A DNA stretch of 36,758 nt from Noviherbaspirillum malthae (GCF_015352985.1 NZ_JACYXF010000064.1:1-36758), one strand, 5' to 3'; shown: positions 9,242 to 16,766, numbered from the stretch's first letter. The notes: a model not told the origin generated them from the sequence alone. Program-made: numbers and translations.

Positions 9242-9826
9242 TTAGCAATGCAGAGCGACTTGACGGTCCCGGGCTTTGGATCGCTCCTGGCGAATCCAAT
9301 CCTGCGTGGTGGCAGATTGCGGCTGGCGGGCCTTCGAATCCAGGTATTGGACATGCTGGTCGAGGAGGCCGCATTCCTCAGTCGCGGACTGGGGCCTCCC
9401 CATTGTTACAACACTTTGTCGGCCACCATGCTGTCCTTCGGCGGCTTTGCGCTGCGCCATCAGCATTAGTAAATCAGCCTTCGGAGGACTAACGATTCCG
9501 CCAGAGTCGTGTAACACGACGGTTTTTGTTTGCGTACCTTCGGGGCATTCGCTATTCGAATAAGTTGTTTTGCCATCGACAGTACATTTCCTGATCCCGT
9601 GTGCAGACGGAGGAGGGATGGCTGCAGCGTCAGACGCATTGCCCTCAGGTTGACGATCTGTTCGAGAAGTGGAAATGTTGCGGTCCGTGATGTTCCTCGG
9701 TTGCTCAGGCGCCTTTTGCCATGAGGGCGTAGAGATCGAGGTCGACCTATCCAGTAACCATAAGCCGCCGCCAACGATGGTGATAGCGAGTACGGTTGAT
9801 ACCACGATGTCTTTTTGTAAACGCAT
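9242..9826 (-). CDS. Single-pass membrane protein with DUF4124-like segment
   Basis: This 194-residue protein starts with a short basic stretch and one hydrophobic segment (IVVSTVLAITIVGGGLWLL, about residues 7-25). A low-complexity Ser/Thr/Pro linker follows. Near residue 80 comes a Cys-containing motif (IRKCTVDGKTTYSNSECPEG), which resembles the DUF4124 core found in many betaproteobacterial envelope proteins. The C-terminal third is helical and basic and ends in Cys. It is probably anchored in the inner membrane with its bulk in the periplasm, where the two cysteines of the motif could form a disulfide. Role unknown. No operon partner is evident. Confidence 0.7.
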   Translation of the reverse strand: MRLQKDIVVSTVLAITIVGGGLWLLDRSTSISTPSWQKAPEQPRNITDRNISTSRTDRQPEGNASDAAAIPPPSAHGIRKCTVDGKTTYSNSECPEGTQTKTVVLHDSGGIVSPPKADLLMLMAQRKAAEGQHGGRQSVVTMGRPQSATEECGLLDQHVQYLDSKARQPQSATTQDWIRQERSKARDRQVALHC

Positions 9827-10046
9827 GTTGAGGACTGCCTTATCGCTTGCCTGAGTGCAGATCTAACAATTAGAGCGCAAAGGTAATGGACGCGCATCCC
9901 ACAAATATGAGACGCACGGAGGGTTCAGTGAGCCTGGGAAGGACTGTAGCAAAAATGCCGCACGAGATGACAAAAGAAGTAGCTTGTCATCAAAACACGC
10001 TACCCTTACACCCGTCTAAACTTGCACAGCTACACAGGGGATCAGG

Positions 10047-10274
10047 GTGAGTGCCATTGGATGGATCACAGGAGTCGTCACAGTTGCCCTGATAGGAGGA
10101 GCTGCCTGTCTATGGTTGAGCCGGCGTCGGACAATGGGAGAGCGAGCAGGTTTCCGCGGCTATCCCCGTGGTGGAGAAATGGGCGATTTGAACCGGTTAC
10201 TTCAGGAAGGCGTGATTTCGCCGGACGAGTACGAATTACTCAAGCGCCGCATACTGGCCGGGCAAGTGTACTAG
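10047..10274 (+). CDS. Small membrane protein with SHOCT domain
   Basis: The 75-residue ORF starts with GTG preceded by ATCAGG. One membrane helix (ITGVVTVALIGGAACLWL, residues 6-23) is followed by a basic patch (SRRR). The C-terminal segment DLNRLLQEGVISPDEYELLKRRIL is a classic SHOCT (short C-terminal) domain. Such domains are thought to mediate oligomerisation or regulation. Proteins of this size and layout are common in Burkholderiales and uncharacterised. A weak promoter-like pair lies upstream near 9980-10010. Confidence 0.75.
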   Translation: MSAIGWITGVVTVALIGGAACLWLSRRRTMGERAGFRGYPRGGEMGDLNRLLQEGVISPDEYELLKRRILAGQVY

Positions 10275-10490
10275 GTCAGACCACAATAGGGTCTCTGTGT
10301 CCTTTATCTATTTTGCAGGGCAACGGCCACCTATTTGTCGAACGGTTTTACTACTTGGTTTCACAGTTTTTTCTGCCGCCGACCCGCACTCGAATGAAAC
10401 TGGATAGGGCTCTCGTTCATCTTATTATCGTGCCTCAAGCAACTGGAGCGGCTCCTTGCGACAGGATAAGCGGGCGACTATGAAACGCCT

Positions 10491-10559
10491 CTACAGTGGA
10501 TACGTCAACACCTAGTGCGAAGTTTATCCCGTGGCCCGGTCAGGCTGCGGGTCTTTTTT
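10491..10559 (+). ncRNA. Candidate small RNA with own promoter and terminator
   Basis: No reading frame with a ribosome-binding site lies between 10275 and 10892, but two signals suggest a short transcript. A promoter-like pair TTGCGA (10456-10461), 17 nt, TATGAA (10479-10484) precedes the region. A terminator (stem GGCCCG/CGGGTC at 10533-10553, then six T) ends it. The implied RNA is about 69 nt. It does not share the CUCCUCC core of the other sRNA candidates here. The promoter match is moderate, so transcription is an inference. Confidence 0.35.
10533..10559 (+). terminator. Rho-independent terminator
   Basis: A six-pair stem GGCCCG (10533-10538) with CGGGTC (10548-10553), nine-nt loop, is followed directly by TTTTTT (10554-10559). 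It may end the candidate sRNA or read-through from the SHOCT gene. Confidence 0.65.
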
Positions 10560-10753
10560 CATTTGTATGCACTCAGGGACGACCAGCCGTCTTTGGATCG
10601 ATGAATCCGATTTACAATCAGAAGCAACAACAGACGTCGTTCCCTGCTGCGTCGGACTTGGCCGTTTGATCGCGCGGCGGCAACAACGTTGTTCAACATC
10701 CCTTGCGGCATCATCTTCTCGTCCATCGGTCATAATCAGTCATTAACCAATAC

Positions 10754-10803
10754 TTGCCTCTTTGCTTCGCTAAGCTATACTTTGCTTCGTCGAGGAGGAG
10801 ACC
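10754..10803 (+). promoter_or_regulatory. Promoter and leader start of the cold-shock gene, with unplaced SD-like element
   Basis: TTGCCT (10754-10759), 16 nt, TATACT (10776-10781) form a good sigma-70-type promoter. The predicted start near 10788 gives a leader of about 105 nt, as is usual for cspA-type genes. A 9-nt direct repeat TTTGCTTCG (10761-10769 and 10781-10789) flanks the -10 element at 20-nt spacing. At 10794-10803, near the RNA 5' end, lies GGAGGAGACC. It resembles a Shine-Dalgarno sequence but is 90 nt from the csp start and has no start codon after it. Its exact complement is the predicted 5' end of the sRNA-like gene at 18688-18755. Confidence 0.6.
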
Positions 10804-10892
10804 AAGTATTACCGACTCGATAGATCGTTCCTGGACCAGCTAACAATTTCCATACTGGTCAGGTTCATTCCGCACACATGGGAAAGATTGTT

Positions 10893-11096
10893 ATGGCAAC
10901 AGGTACCGTCAAGTGGTTTAACGATTCCAAGGGTTTCGGTTTCATCACACCAGACCAGGGTGGAGAAGATCTCTTCGCCCACTTCTCTGCGATTCAAAGC
11001 TCGGGCTTCAAAACCCTCAAGGAAGGCCAAAAGGTTTCCTTCGAAGTCACAAAGGGTCCGAAGGGCATGCAGGCGTCAAATATCGTCCCCGAATAA
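10893..11096 (+). CDS. cspA: Cold-shock protein (CspA family)
   Basis: The ATG at 10893 gives the standard 67-residue cold-shock domain. RNP1 (KGFGFI) and RNP2 (DLFAHFSAI) are intact, and the protein starts MATGTVKWFNDSKGFG. The family binds single-stranded RNA and DNA as an RNA chaperone and is often induced in the cold through a structured leader. The in-frame ATG at 10878 would add five residues unusual for the family. The exact paralogue (CspA, CspD or CspE) cannot be decided from sequence alone. A strong terminator follows at 11156. Confidence 0.95.
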   Translation: MATGTVKWFNDSKGFGFITPDQGGEDLFAHFSAIQSSGFKTLKEGQKVSFEVTKGPKGMQASNIVPE

Positions 11097-11155
11097 GCTT
11101 GATTATTGAGCCTGCCCTGATCAGGGTAACGAGATCAGGGTGGGTGGTTGGCTCG

Positions 11156-11191
11156 TTTTCAGGCTTAGAAGCCTGAAAAGGGGGATTTTTT
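11156..11191 (+). terminator. Rho-independent terminator of the cold-shock gene
   Basis: TTTTCAGGC (11156-11164) pairs perfectly with GCCTGAAAA (11171-11179) over a six-nt loop. GGGGGA and TTTTTT (11186-11191) follow. A second inverted repeat lies just upstream (CCTGATC at 11117-11123 with GATCAGG at 11133-11139). It serves the plus-strand csp gene and separates it from the convergent gene at 11230. Confidence 0.85.
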
Positions 11192-11229
11192 GCCAAGGAC
11201 CGAGTACATTGACCAACGGTCCTTTGCAC

Positions 11230-11709
11230 TTAATGGATTACCGTTTTCTTTGAGTAAAGCCGCGCACGAGCGCTACCTTCTGCCTTGATATCCCCGTTTT
11301 TGGCCATGACACTCAGCGCGTTGGACATCCGCTGCGTCAGCTTCTTACGGTCATCCGCGTCCGGCTTGATGCCAAGGGCGTTGATCGCAGCTTTCAACAC
11401 CTCGGAGGCCGGCTGAGGCGTATCAGTCAACAATGTTGGCCAGAAATCCTTGCCAGTGGACGGCAATTTGGATTGCTTTGCGCCTTTGGCGGCAGTAGCC
11501 TTCGGCGTATCGGCAGTTTTTCCCCTGGCTTTGGCTGGGGCTGCGGTGCGAGTTCTTGCGCGACTGCCTGTTGCCGGCGTATCGAGTGTGGTGAGTGTCT
11601 CCAGCACGCCTTCAAGATTTTCAACAAGCTTGGCGTAGTACTGCATGCCTTGACGTGCATGGTTCAATTCTTGTTCGATGGCTTTCGCTGCAGGTCCGAG
11701 ATTCGCCAT
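11230..11709 (-). CDS. Hypothetical protein with basic Ala/Lys/Thr linker
   Basis: ATG 11709 is preceded by GGAG with a nine-nt gap, favouring it over 11724, and gives 159 residues. The N-terminal third (AAKAIEQELNHARQGMQYYA) is helical and coiled-coil-like. The middle is a basic Ala/Thr/Lys/Pro linker (KARGKTADTPKATAAKGAKQ). The C-terminal 60 residues (TPQPASEVLKAAINALGI, then LTQRMSNALSVMAKNGDI) resemble a small winged-helix fold, as in a regulator that reads nucleic acid. I do not recognise the family with certainty. A nucleic-acid-binding role is inferred from the linker and the C-terminal fold guess. Its promoter region also contains the sRNA-like gene at 11881-11943, which is transcribed toward it. 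Confidence 0.7.
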   Translation of the reverse strand: MANLGPAAKAIEQELNHARQGMQYYAKLVENLEGVLETLTTLDTPATGSRARTRTAAPAKARGKTADTPKATAAKGAKQSKLPSTGKDFWPTLLTDTPQPASEVLKAAINALGIKPDADDRKKLTQRMSNALSVMAKNGDIKAEGSARARLYSKKTVIH

Positions 11710-11880
11710 GGTGAGAGTCTCCATTTAAGTGAACGTTGCGTTAATTTAAGTTCCGTAATGGACAATTCCTTATTACGCTTTGTTCAGCGGCGCGGCGTGA
11801 TAAATCTCAAGTATCGGCAGAGCCAGCTCTATTTTGCTACCCGATTGGCAGTTCAAGCACCTAGGAGAGAACTTAGGACG

Positions 11881-11943
11881 AAAAAAACCCGCAGACCAAG
11901 GGCTGCGGGTTCAATCCAATTCAAGGAGAGTTGGAGGAGACAG
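11881..11943 (-). ncRNA. Anti-SD small RNA family member, copy A
   Basis: The minus strand holds a complete short transcription unit. The promoter is AGGACA (11977-11972), 17 nt, TATAGT (11954-11949). The core begins TGTCTCCTCC, followed by a small hairpin TCCAA/TTGGA whose loop reads CTCTCCTTGAA. The terminator stem is AACCCGCAG/CTGCGGGTT and ends in seven T (11887-11881). The RNA is about 63 nt. Both CUCCUCC and the loop CUCUCCUU are complementary to ribosome-binding sites. Architecture and motif match what I remember of betaproteobacterial small RNAs with exposed anti-Shine-Dalgarno sequence, reported as toxic when cloned. The family name was not checked. Copies B and C in this window share the layout. 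Confidence 0.7.
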
Positions 11944-12123
11944 GTGTTACTATACTGCTCTGCATCATCACTGTCCTCTTTATTCTTGTTATAAGAGATA
12001 TACGGTATGGTAATAAAGCAATCGCTATCTACCGGCTCAGTCATGCGGTAGGCGGATAACACCCTCTCCATCGGTCCCTTGGTTTCTAACGTTTAGACTA
12101 CGGGCCGGGGGTTACACTCAACA

Positions 12124-12447
12124 ATGAATCTTGAAAATTCCTGTATCACGATGCCTTCTCTCGACACCGTTAAAGCCGCTTGCCAACAGGCGCTGGAAGA
12201 CGCTAAACAGCGTGACGACTGGCAGGCCTCATATTGTCGGGTTGTCGATCCGGCGTCTGTTCTCGAACTCGTCGCGCAAATTGAAGCTGCCCTTGATGAA
12301 AACCTGCCTGCGGAGCGGGCCGCCTTTGTCAAACTGGTGCGCGATCTCACTGGATATATCAAGCTGGCGACGGGCGACAAGCCTGATCCGGTACGCGACG
12401 ACCTGTTATTGCAGGCCAAGGAATTGGTAGCCCAAGCAGGGCGCTAG
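12124..12447 (+). CDS. Small acidic helical hypothetical protein
   Basis: The ORF encodes 107 residues (98 if translation begins at ATG 12151, MPSLDTVKAACQQALEDAKQ). The sequence is mostly amphipathic helix (PASVLELVAQIEAALDENLP, then FVKLVRDLTGYIKLATG). No motif, signal peptide or membrane segment is visible. Neither start has a clear Shine-Dalgarno sequence. The opposite strand also has a long frame, but its Ser/Arg/Thr-rich composition marks it as a shadow. It faces the degenerate receiver gene end to end. Function unknown. Confidence 0.6.
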   Translation: MNLENSCITMPSLDTVKAACQQALEDAKQRDDWQASYCRVVDPASVLELVAQIEAALDENLPAERAAFVKLVRDLTGYIKLATGDKPDPVRDDLLLQAKELVAQAGR

Positions 12448-12471
12448 CCGACGTTACGCTACCGAACGCCG

Positions 12472-12897
12472 TTAGCCATGCTGGCCAGCAGCCAGAGACG
12501 ACACCAGGTTGCGTAACTTTTCACGCGCATGATCAAGTCCGTACTCACGGCGCCAGCGGCTAAGGTCGACAAAACCAGCAGCGCCAAGGGCACATGCGGC
12601 AATACTGATGCCTTGGAAGGCCGTGCTATCCAATTCACTATCCAGGACACGGATGCAGAGAAAGGGAACGGCCTGCGCTTCCGACTTGGCTTTGGCGAGC
12701 CGAAGCAAATCGAACATCTTACTTTCAGCAAAGTGCGTACCGCAGACGATGACATCGAACGGCCTCTCCAGAAGACTTTCCGCATCCGACATCGAGGTGC
12801 AGAAGGTCAACGAAAAATGGTCATGCCATGCCTCTTGCACCAATGGAATCACGCCCGGCACTTCCGCTACCAGTACGTTCGGCCGTGTATTTTCCAT
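12472..12897 (-). CDS. Degenerate response-regulator receiver-like protein
   Basis: The 141-residue protein has the alternating beta-alpha layout of a receiver domain (PNVLVAEVPGVIPLVQEAW, ERPFDVIVCGTHF, AVPFLCIRVLDS, AACALGAAGFVDL). At the end of beta-3, where a phospho-accepting Asp normally sits, the sequence is VIVCGTHF and no Asp is in place. The N-terminal acidic pair and the Lys of beta-5 are also not clear. It is probably a pseudo-receiver that works without phosphorylation, by protein contact. No output domain is attached. Partner and role unknown. Confidence 0.6.
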   Translation of the reverse strand: MENTRPNVLVAEVPGVIPLVQEAWHDHFSLTFCTSMSDAESLLERPFDVIVCGTHFAESKMFDLLRLAKAKSEAQAVPFLCIRVLDSELDSTAFQGISIAACALGAAGFVDLSRWRREYGLDHAREKLRNLVSSLAAGQHG

Positions 12898-13225
12898 GTG
12901 ATGCTCTTATTGTTCTGGGACAGCATGTCTCTCCTTATCGGTGCACCATACGCGATACTCATTTCTCGAACGATCGTGCTATCCTTGCACATTGGCTCGA
13001 CAGAGCGCCAAAGCGTATTTGCGTTGATGTAACGCTACCTTGATTTACATGAGACGTCGGTACGGTAGCGAACGCTAAATACCACCTTGGCTGCACGTAG
13101 GAACTTAATTAAGCCGTTTATGCCCATAAGCAGAAGACACGGCGCCGACACGGCCAAGATGTATGCGCGCCGGTCAGGCACGAACACCTGATTCATTGAA
13201 GACCTCCAACCTATACTGAGAAGTC

Positions 13226-14599
13226 ATGCCTCGCAAACCCGAACCGGTTGCTGCTCCCGCCGTTATCAAGTGGACAGAAGATGAATGGGAATTGATCGCC
13301 AGGCGGCTCCTTGACGTCAAAGGCCGTGAATTATTGCAGTCAGCGCAGTTGGACGAAGTCAAGGCCAAAGACGTCTTCCTGGCGCAGGATGATGCGTTGC
13401 CGGAAGATCGGCATCGCAAACTGATTTCGATATCGCAGGGTTTCCAGGCGATTCGGCAGCGACTCCACGGTATCCTGCAAAAGGTAGGAAGCTCCGCACA
13501 GGATGATCTGTTCTCTGGATCACAGCAAGCCGGTATCGCTAATGATGCAACGCCCGCTGCAACCGTAGCGGATGAGCCGCAGCAGCGTAAAGCCCGTAAA
13601 AGCAGTAGGCAAGTGCAAATCACCGATGCCGAACCGAGTGTGGCCCCAACGCCGGAAAGCGCCACGAGCAGCAACGATGACGCATCTTCGATATTGCCAA
13701 ATGCAGAGGAGCAAACAAGCCGTGTTCTGCCGCCTCCTGCAGCAGGACAGCCGGCAAAACATCACGCCGACAGTGCTCCACAGCCAGCACCCCGCCAGAG
13801 CCATGTCAAGGAGACCAGAGCCCGAACTCAGGCAGCTCCAGCACCTTTGCCAGCGGCCGGTGGTGATTTCATTGAAATGGCACGACCATTCGTGTCGATG
13901 TTCTGCCAGGAGTTGGCCAACGCGCTGGTTAATAAGCTGATGGAGCAGGGCGGAACTCACGTAATGTCGTCGTTGTTCCAGACAGCCCTCAGCGGGGTAG
14001 GTCAGTCCTCAGCAAGAGAGCAGTCGCGCAGATACGAAGAAGAAGGTAAAACTTCGTACGCGCGGCCCTCGTATCAGGATGAGCCAGGAATGGTTGCCGA
14101 GCTACCGCCGATCTCAAGCCACGCACACGATGATGAAGATGGTGAGCATGCAGAATCGGATGTGCAACCGTTGTTTGATCCAAAGCTGCCACCATCAGCC
14201 AACAGTGCATTCAAGCCCATGATTGCCCTGATCGGCACCAGTCCACGTGACTTCGAAGACCTTCAGCAATACTATCCGCAACTGGAATTGAAAATGGTAC
14301 CGCTGGAAGAGCTTCGTACGGCGCCCTCTCTGCGTAGCTGCCAGCGCATGATGGGGTTGCGGGAAGACATACCAGCTCCGGCAGACGAGTACCTGAGGAA
14401 GACTTTCAGAAACCGGTATCTGCGAGTCATCGGAGGTATCAACCAGGTACGTGAACAGCTCAATGCCTGGTTGTCCAACCCCGGCACCATCAATGAAAAG
14501 CCGCGGTGGCCACGCAAACAGGGCAACCCCAATGGCAAAGGGCAGGGAACAGGTTTTCCGAAGAAGCGGCAGTTTCGCCGTCCTAAACCTACGCCGTAA
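13226..14599 (+). CDS. Large hypothetical protein with disordered centre and conserved ends
   Basis: This 457-residue protein starts at ATG 13226. The N-terminal 100 residues (VIKWTEDEWELIARRLLDVK) look like a small helical domain with a tryptophan-rich first helix, loosely Myb/SANT-like. Residues about 105-215 are Pro/Ala/Ser/Gln-rich and probably disordered. A helical patch (ARPFVSMFCQELANALVNKL) follows. Near residue 325 a mixed alpha/beta domain begins (FKPMIALIGTSPRDFEDLQQ, then YLRKTFRNRYLRVIGGINQV). The tail is Arg/Lys-rich (PKKRQFRRPKP) and may contact nucleic acid. I do not recognise the family. The basic tail and helix-rich head suggest a DNA- or RNA-associated protein, which is an inference. 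Confidence 0.75.
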   Translation: MPRKPEPVAAPAVIKWTEDEWELIARRLLDVKGRELLQSAQLDEVKAKDVFLAQDDALPEDRHRKLISISQGFQAIRQRLHGILQKVGSSAQDDLFSGSQQAGIANDATPAATVADEPQQRKARKSSRQVQITDAEPSVAPTPESATSSNDDASSILPNAEEQTSRVLPPPAAGQPAKHHADSAPQPAPRQSHVKETRARTQAAPAPLPAAGGDFIEMARPFVSMFCQELANALVNKLMEQGGTHVMSSLFQTALSGVGQSSAREQSRRYEEEGKTSYARPSYQDEPGMVAELPPISSHAHDDEDGEHAESDVQPLFDPKLPPSANSAFKPMIALIGTSPRDFEDLQQYYPQLELKMVPLEELRTAPSLRSCQRMMGLREDIPAPADEYLRKTFRNRYLRVIGGINQVREQLNAWLSNPGTINEKPRWPRKQGNPNGKGQGTGFPKKRQFRRPKPTP

Positions 14600-14620
14600 T
14601 CCGGCTCACTAGGTTCATGC

Positions 14621-14659
14621 GCGGCTGCCGATGCGTTACGACACAGCGTTTGCAGCCGC
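14621..14659. terminator. Inverted repeat between convergent genes, possible terminator
   Basis: GCGGCTGC (14621-14628) and GCAGCCGC (14652-14659) form a perfect eight-pair stem between the ends of the plus-strand gene (14599) and the minus-strand gene (14719). The loop is long (23 nt) and no U-tract follows on either strand. It is at best a weak bidirectional terminator. Confidence 0.35.
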
Positions 14660-14718
14660 AGTGATCCTATACATGGTGTCGCCAGAAGCTAAGACATCAT
14701 TGGAACAGGCGGATCTAA

Positions 14719-14991
14719 TTAGAGAGCGACGGTCGACGGAGGCACGCCGGTAGCGGAAGGCTGGTAATTCATCGGTTCTAAATCGTCGTCTTCATTCCAC
14801 CGCTCCCATAGCATGGGCAAGGCGCGAGCTACATAGACAAGTGATGGCTTGGCGCTCACCGTTGTCGCGCAATGCGGACATTCAATGACGCCCACACGCA
14901 TGCCGCGGCCACCAAAACAAGGACTGAAGTGCTCGACTTCATAGAGTCGACGGCATAAAGCATTGCTGCATCTTTCCAGATGAACCGACAT
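14719..14991 (-). CDS. Small zinc-ribbon-like protein
   Basis: ATG 14991 follows GGAGG with a five-nt gap. This selects a 90-residue product over the 131-residue reading from 15114. Cysteines occur as CSNALC (residues 8-13), a Cys near residue 25 and CPHC (residues 39-42). A four-Cys zinc-ribbon-like fold is therefore plausible. The C-terminus is acidic (WNEDDDLEP). No further motif is seen. Function unknown. It is divergent from the HDOD-GGDEF gene. Confidence 0.65.
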   Translation of the reverse strand: MSVHLERCSNALCRRLYEVEHFSPCFGGRGMRVGVIECPHCATTVSAKPSLVYVARALPMLWERWNEDDDLEPMNYQPSATGVPPSTVAL

Positions 14992-15183
14992 GCATGCCTC
15001 CGTTATACGTTCTTGTTGAATCGTGCCGTGTAATTCAGGATACATCGTATTTGACGGAACGCAAGCTGTAACTTTAGGTACCACATCGTGCTCGTTGAGC
15101 CCAAGGAAGTGCAACGATTAAACCGTTGCTGGTTTCATATTGCCAGCTGATACAATCGTCCATCGCCTAATACTTCGCCTCCC

Positions 15184-16620
15184 ATGAACGAAGACTTGAT
15201 CCGTCGGCTTAAAATTTGCACTTCGCTGCCTACACCGCCGTCAACAGCAGTGCGCATCATCGAACTGGCAAACAGCCCGAATGCCAGCCTGATGCAGATT
15301 GCCGATGCCGTGGCGTTCGACCCGGCGCTGGCGGCCAAGATGCTCAAAGTGGCTAACTCGCCGCTGTATAACTCCCGCCGATCGGCCAGTAATGTGCGGC
15401 AGGCGATCAGTCTTCTCGGCACACATGCGGCGATCACTATTGCGCTATCGTTCTCTCTCGTAGGAGGGCTGAAATCTTCCCGTCAGAGCAATGAAGCGCA
15501 ATTATTCTGGCAGCGTTCCATCCTGTCCGCACTGGCATGCCGGGTGTTGGCACAACATTTCCGGCTGCCCGCCGACGACTTGCTGCTAGCTGGCTTGCTG
15601 CAGGATATCGGCATCCTTGCCATGCAAACGGCGTTAGCGGAGAGTTATACGCAAGCCACCGCTGGCGCGGCAGACCACGACCAGCTCTTACTGGCAGAAC
15701 GCGCCGCGTTCGGCTCCGGCCATGATGAAGTGGGGTATTGGCTGCTGAAACGCTGGCACCTGCCGGATCACCTCGCGGTGTCATGCCTGACCAGTCATAT
15801 CGAGCCCAAAGGTGAGATTGCCGTGAATCCGAATAGCTGTGTCGCCGTGTCTGGCTATCTGGCGGACGTCTTCCTCAAACCAACCGACCCAGTGGTGACC
15901 CTGCGCGCTACCAATGCCGCTGCCAAGTGGCTTGGCATGGAAGCGCAAGCACTCACCAACATCATCGACGGCATGCGTGAAGGCGTCAAGGAAGTTGAAG
16001 ATCTCTTTGATCTGCCCCTGGTGGAGGCCTCACAAGCCGACGCGCTGGTCGCCGAAGCCAAGGAGCTGATCTTTATCGCGAATCTGCGACAGTCTCGCGA
16101 AATGGAAGAGCGGGCACAACGCGACGCGCTGACCGGAGCACACAATCGCGCTTACTTCGACGATGCGCTGGGCAAGGAATTCGACCTCGCAGTGCGGCAT
16201 GGCTGGCCGTTGTCAGTCGCCATGCTCGATCTCGACTATTTTAAACGCGTCAACGACACCTATGGTCACGCCGTGGGCGATGCGGCCTTACAGTCGGTGA
16301 CACACGTCATCCAGTCGCAGATTCGGAATGGCGATATCTTTGCACGATATGGCGGCGAAGAGTTTGTGCTTCTCTTTCCAGGTACACCAGGAGAAGCGGC
16401 TGCGAAGGTGCTGTCACGGATCCGCGAAACTATCGCCTCCTTCCATCACACGGTCGATGCGGATACGTCATTCAAGGTGACGGTCTCTATTGGACTGGCT
16501 TCGCATGGCAATGGGCAGGGCGCCACCCGATCTGGAATGGACCTGGTCAATGCAGCCGATCGGGCGTTGTACCTGGCAAAGGCGCAGGGGCGCAATCAAC
16601 TAGCGCAGGCAACGTTCTAG
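15184..16620 (+). CDS. HDOD-GGDEF diguanylate cyclase
   Basis: This 478-residue protein joins an N-terminal HDOD domain (about residues 8-210) to a C-terminal GGDEF domain (about 315-478). In the HDOD part, LPTPPSTAVRIIELANSPNA and DPALAAKMLKVANSPLYNSR are family signatures. The catalytic HD of true HD hydrolases is absent, as usual for HDOD. The cyclase motif is GGEEF near residue 390, a catalytically competent variant. An RxxD inhibitory site (RNGD) lies five residues earlier, and DLDYFKRVNDTYGHAVGD is intact. A cytosolic c-di-GMP synthase controlled through the HDOD module is expected. No signal peptide was seen. The two sRNA-like genes follow directly downstream. Confidence 0.93.
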   Translation: MNEDLIRRLKICTSLPTPPSTAVRIIELANSPNASLMQIADAVAFDPALAAKMLKVANSPLYNSRRSASNVRQAISLLGTHAAITIALSFSLVGGLKSSRQSNEAQLFWQRSILSALACRVLAQHFRLPADDLLLAGLLQDIGILAMQTALAESYTQATAGAADHDQLLLAERAAFGSGHDEVGYWLLKRWHLPDHLAVSCLTSHIEPKGEIAVNPNSCVAVSGYLADVFLKPTDPVVTLRATNAAAKWLGMEAQALTNIIDGMREGVKEVEDLFDLPLVEASQADALVAEAKELIFIANLRQSREMEERAQRDALTGAHNRAYFDDALGKEFDLAVRHGWPLSVAMLDLDYFKRVNDTYGHAVGDAALQSVTHVIQSQIRNGDIFARYGGEEFVLLFPGTPGEAAAKVLSRIRETIASFHHTVDADTSFKVTVSIGLASHGNGQGATRSGMDLVNAADRALYLAKAQGRNQLAQATF

Positions 16621-16704
16621 TTACACGTTGGCGTTAATAATATTGCACTGCCCGATGACAAAACCGGGAAATTGATAGAGAATCGCCGTGCAGTATAAAA
16701 ATCC

Positions 16705-16766
16705 AGTCCCAAAGAGGACGGCAGGAGACACGTAAAAGCCCACAGTACATTGTGCTGTGGGCTTTT
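16705..16766 (+). ncRNA. Small RNA candidate transcribed antisense to the anti-SD family core, copy D
   Basis: A strong promoter TTGATA (16672-16677), 16 nt, TATAAA (16694-16699) precedes a short unit. A perfect 12-pair stem AAAAGCCCACAG/CTGTGGGCTTTT (16734-16766) ends it. The RNA begins with hairpin GTCC-caaaga-GGAC and then has single-stranded GGCAGGAGACACG. Read on the minus strand, the same DNA matches the family core of copy C (GTCTCCT, then TTTGG, then TGGATTTT). No promoter is seen on that strand. The plus RNA therefore carries AGGAGACA, the exact complement of UGUCUCCU at the start of copies A and B. It may bind those RNAs as a sponge. Two AGGA motifs also allow CsrA/RsmA binding as an alternative. 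Confidence 0.6.

Noticed and set aside
9064..9492. Plus-strand frame of 142 codons
   Set aside because: More than half lies opposite the DUF4124-like gene, there is no Shine-Dalgarno sequence, and composition is typical of a shadow frame.
10789..10830. Possible leader peptide after GGAGGAG in the cold-shock leader
   Set aside because: No ATG, GTG or TTG occurs at a suitable distance, so a translated leader peptide is not supported.
12093..12419. Minus-strand frame opposite the gene at 12124
   Set aside because: Ser/Arg/Thr/Ala-rich composition marks it as the complement of a coding frame. The plus-strand frame has normal amphipathic helices.
13520..13960. Minus-strand frame within the large hypothetical gene
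   Set aside because: Fully covered by the plus-strand gene, with Cys/Trp/Arg-rich shadow composition.
16734..16766. Simple terminator of the HDOD-GGDEF gene only
   Set aside because: It may serve that purpose too, but a good promoter and a structured 60-nt stretch lie between the gene and the hairpin, so an sRNA unit explains more.
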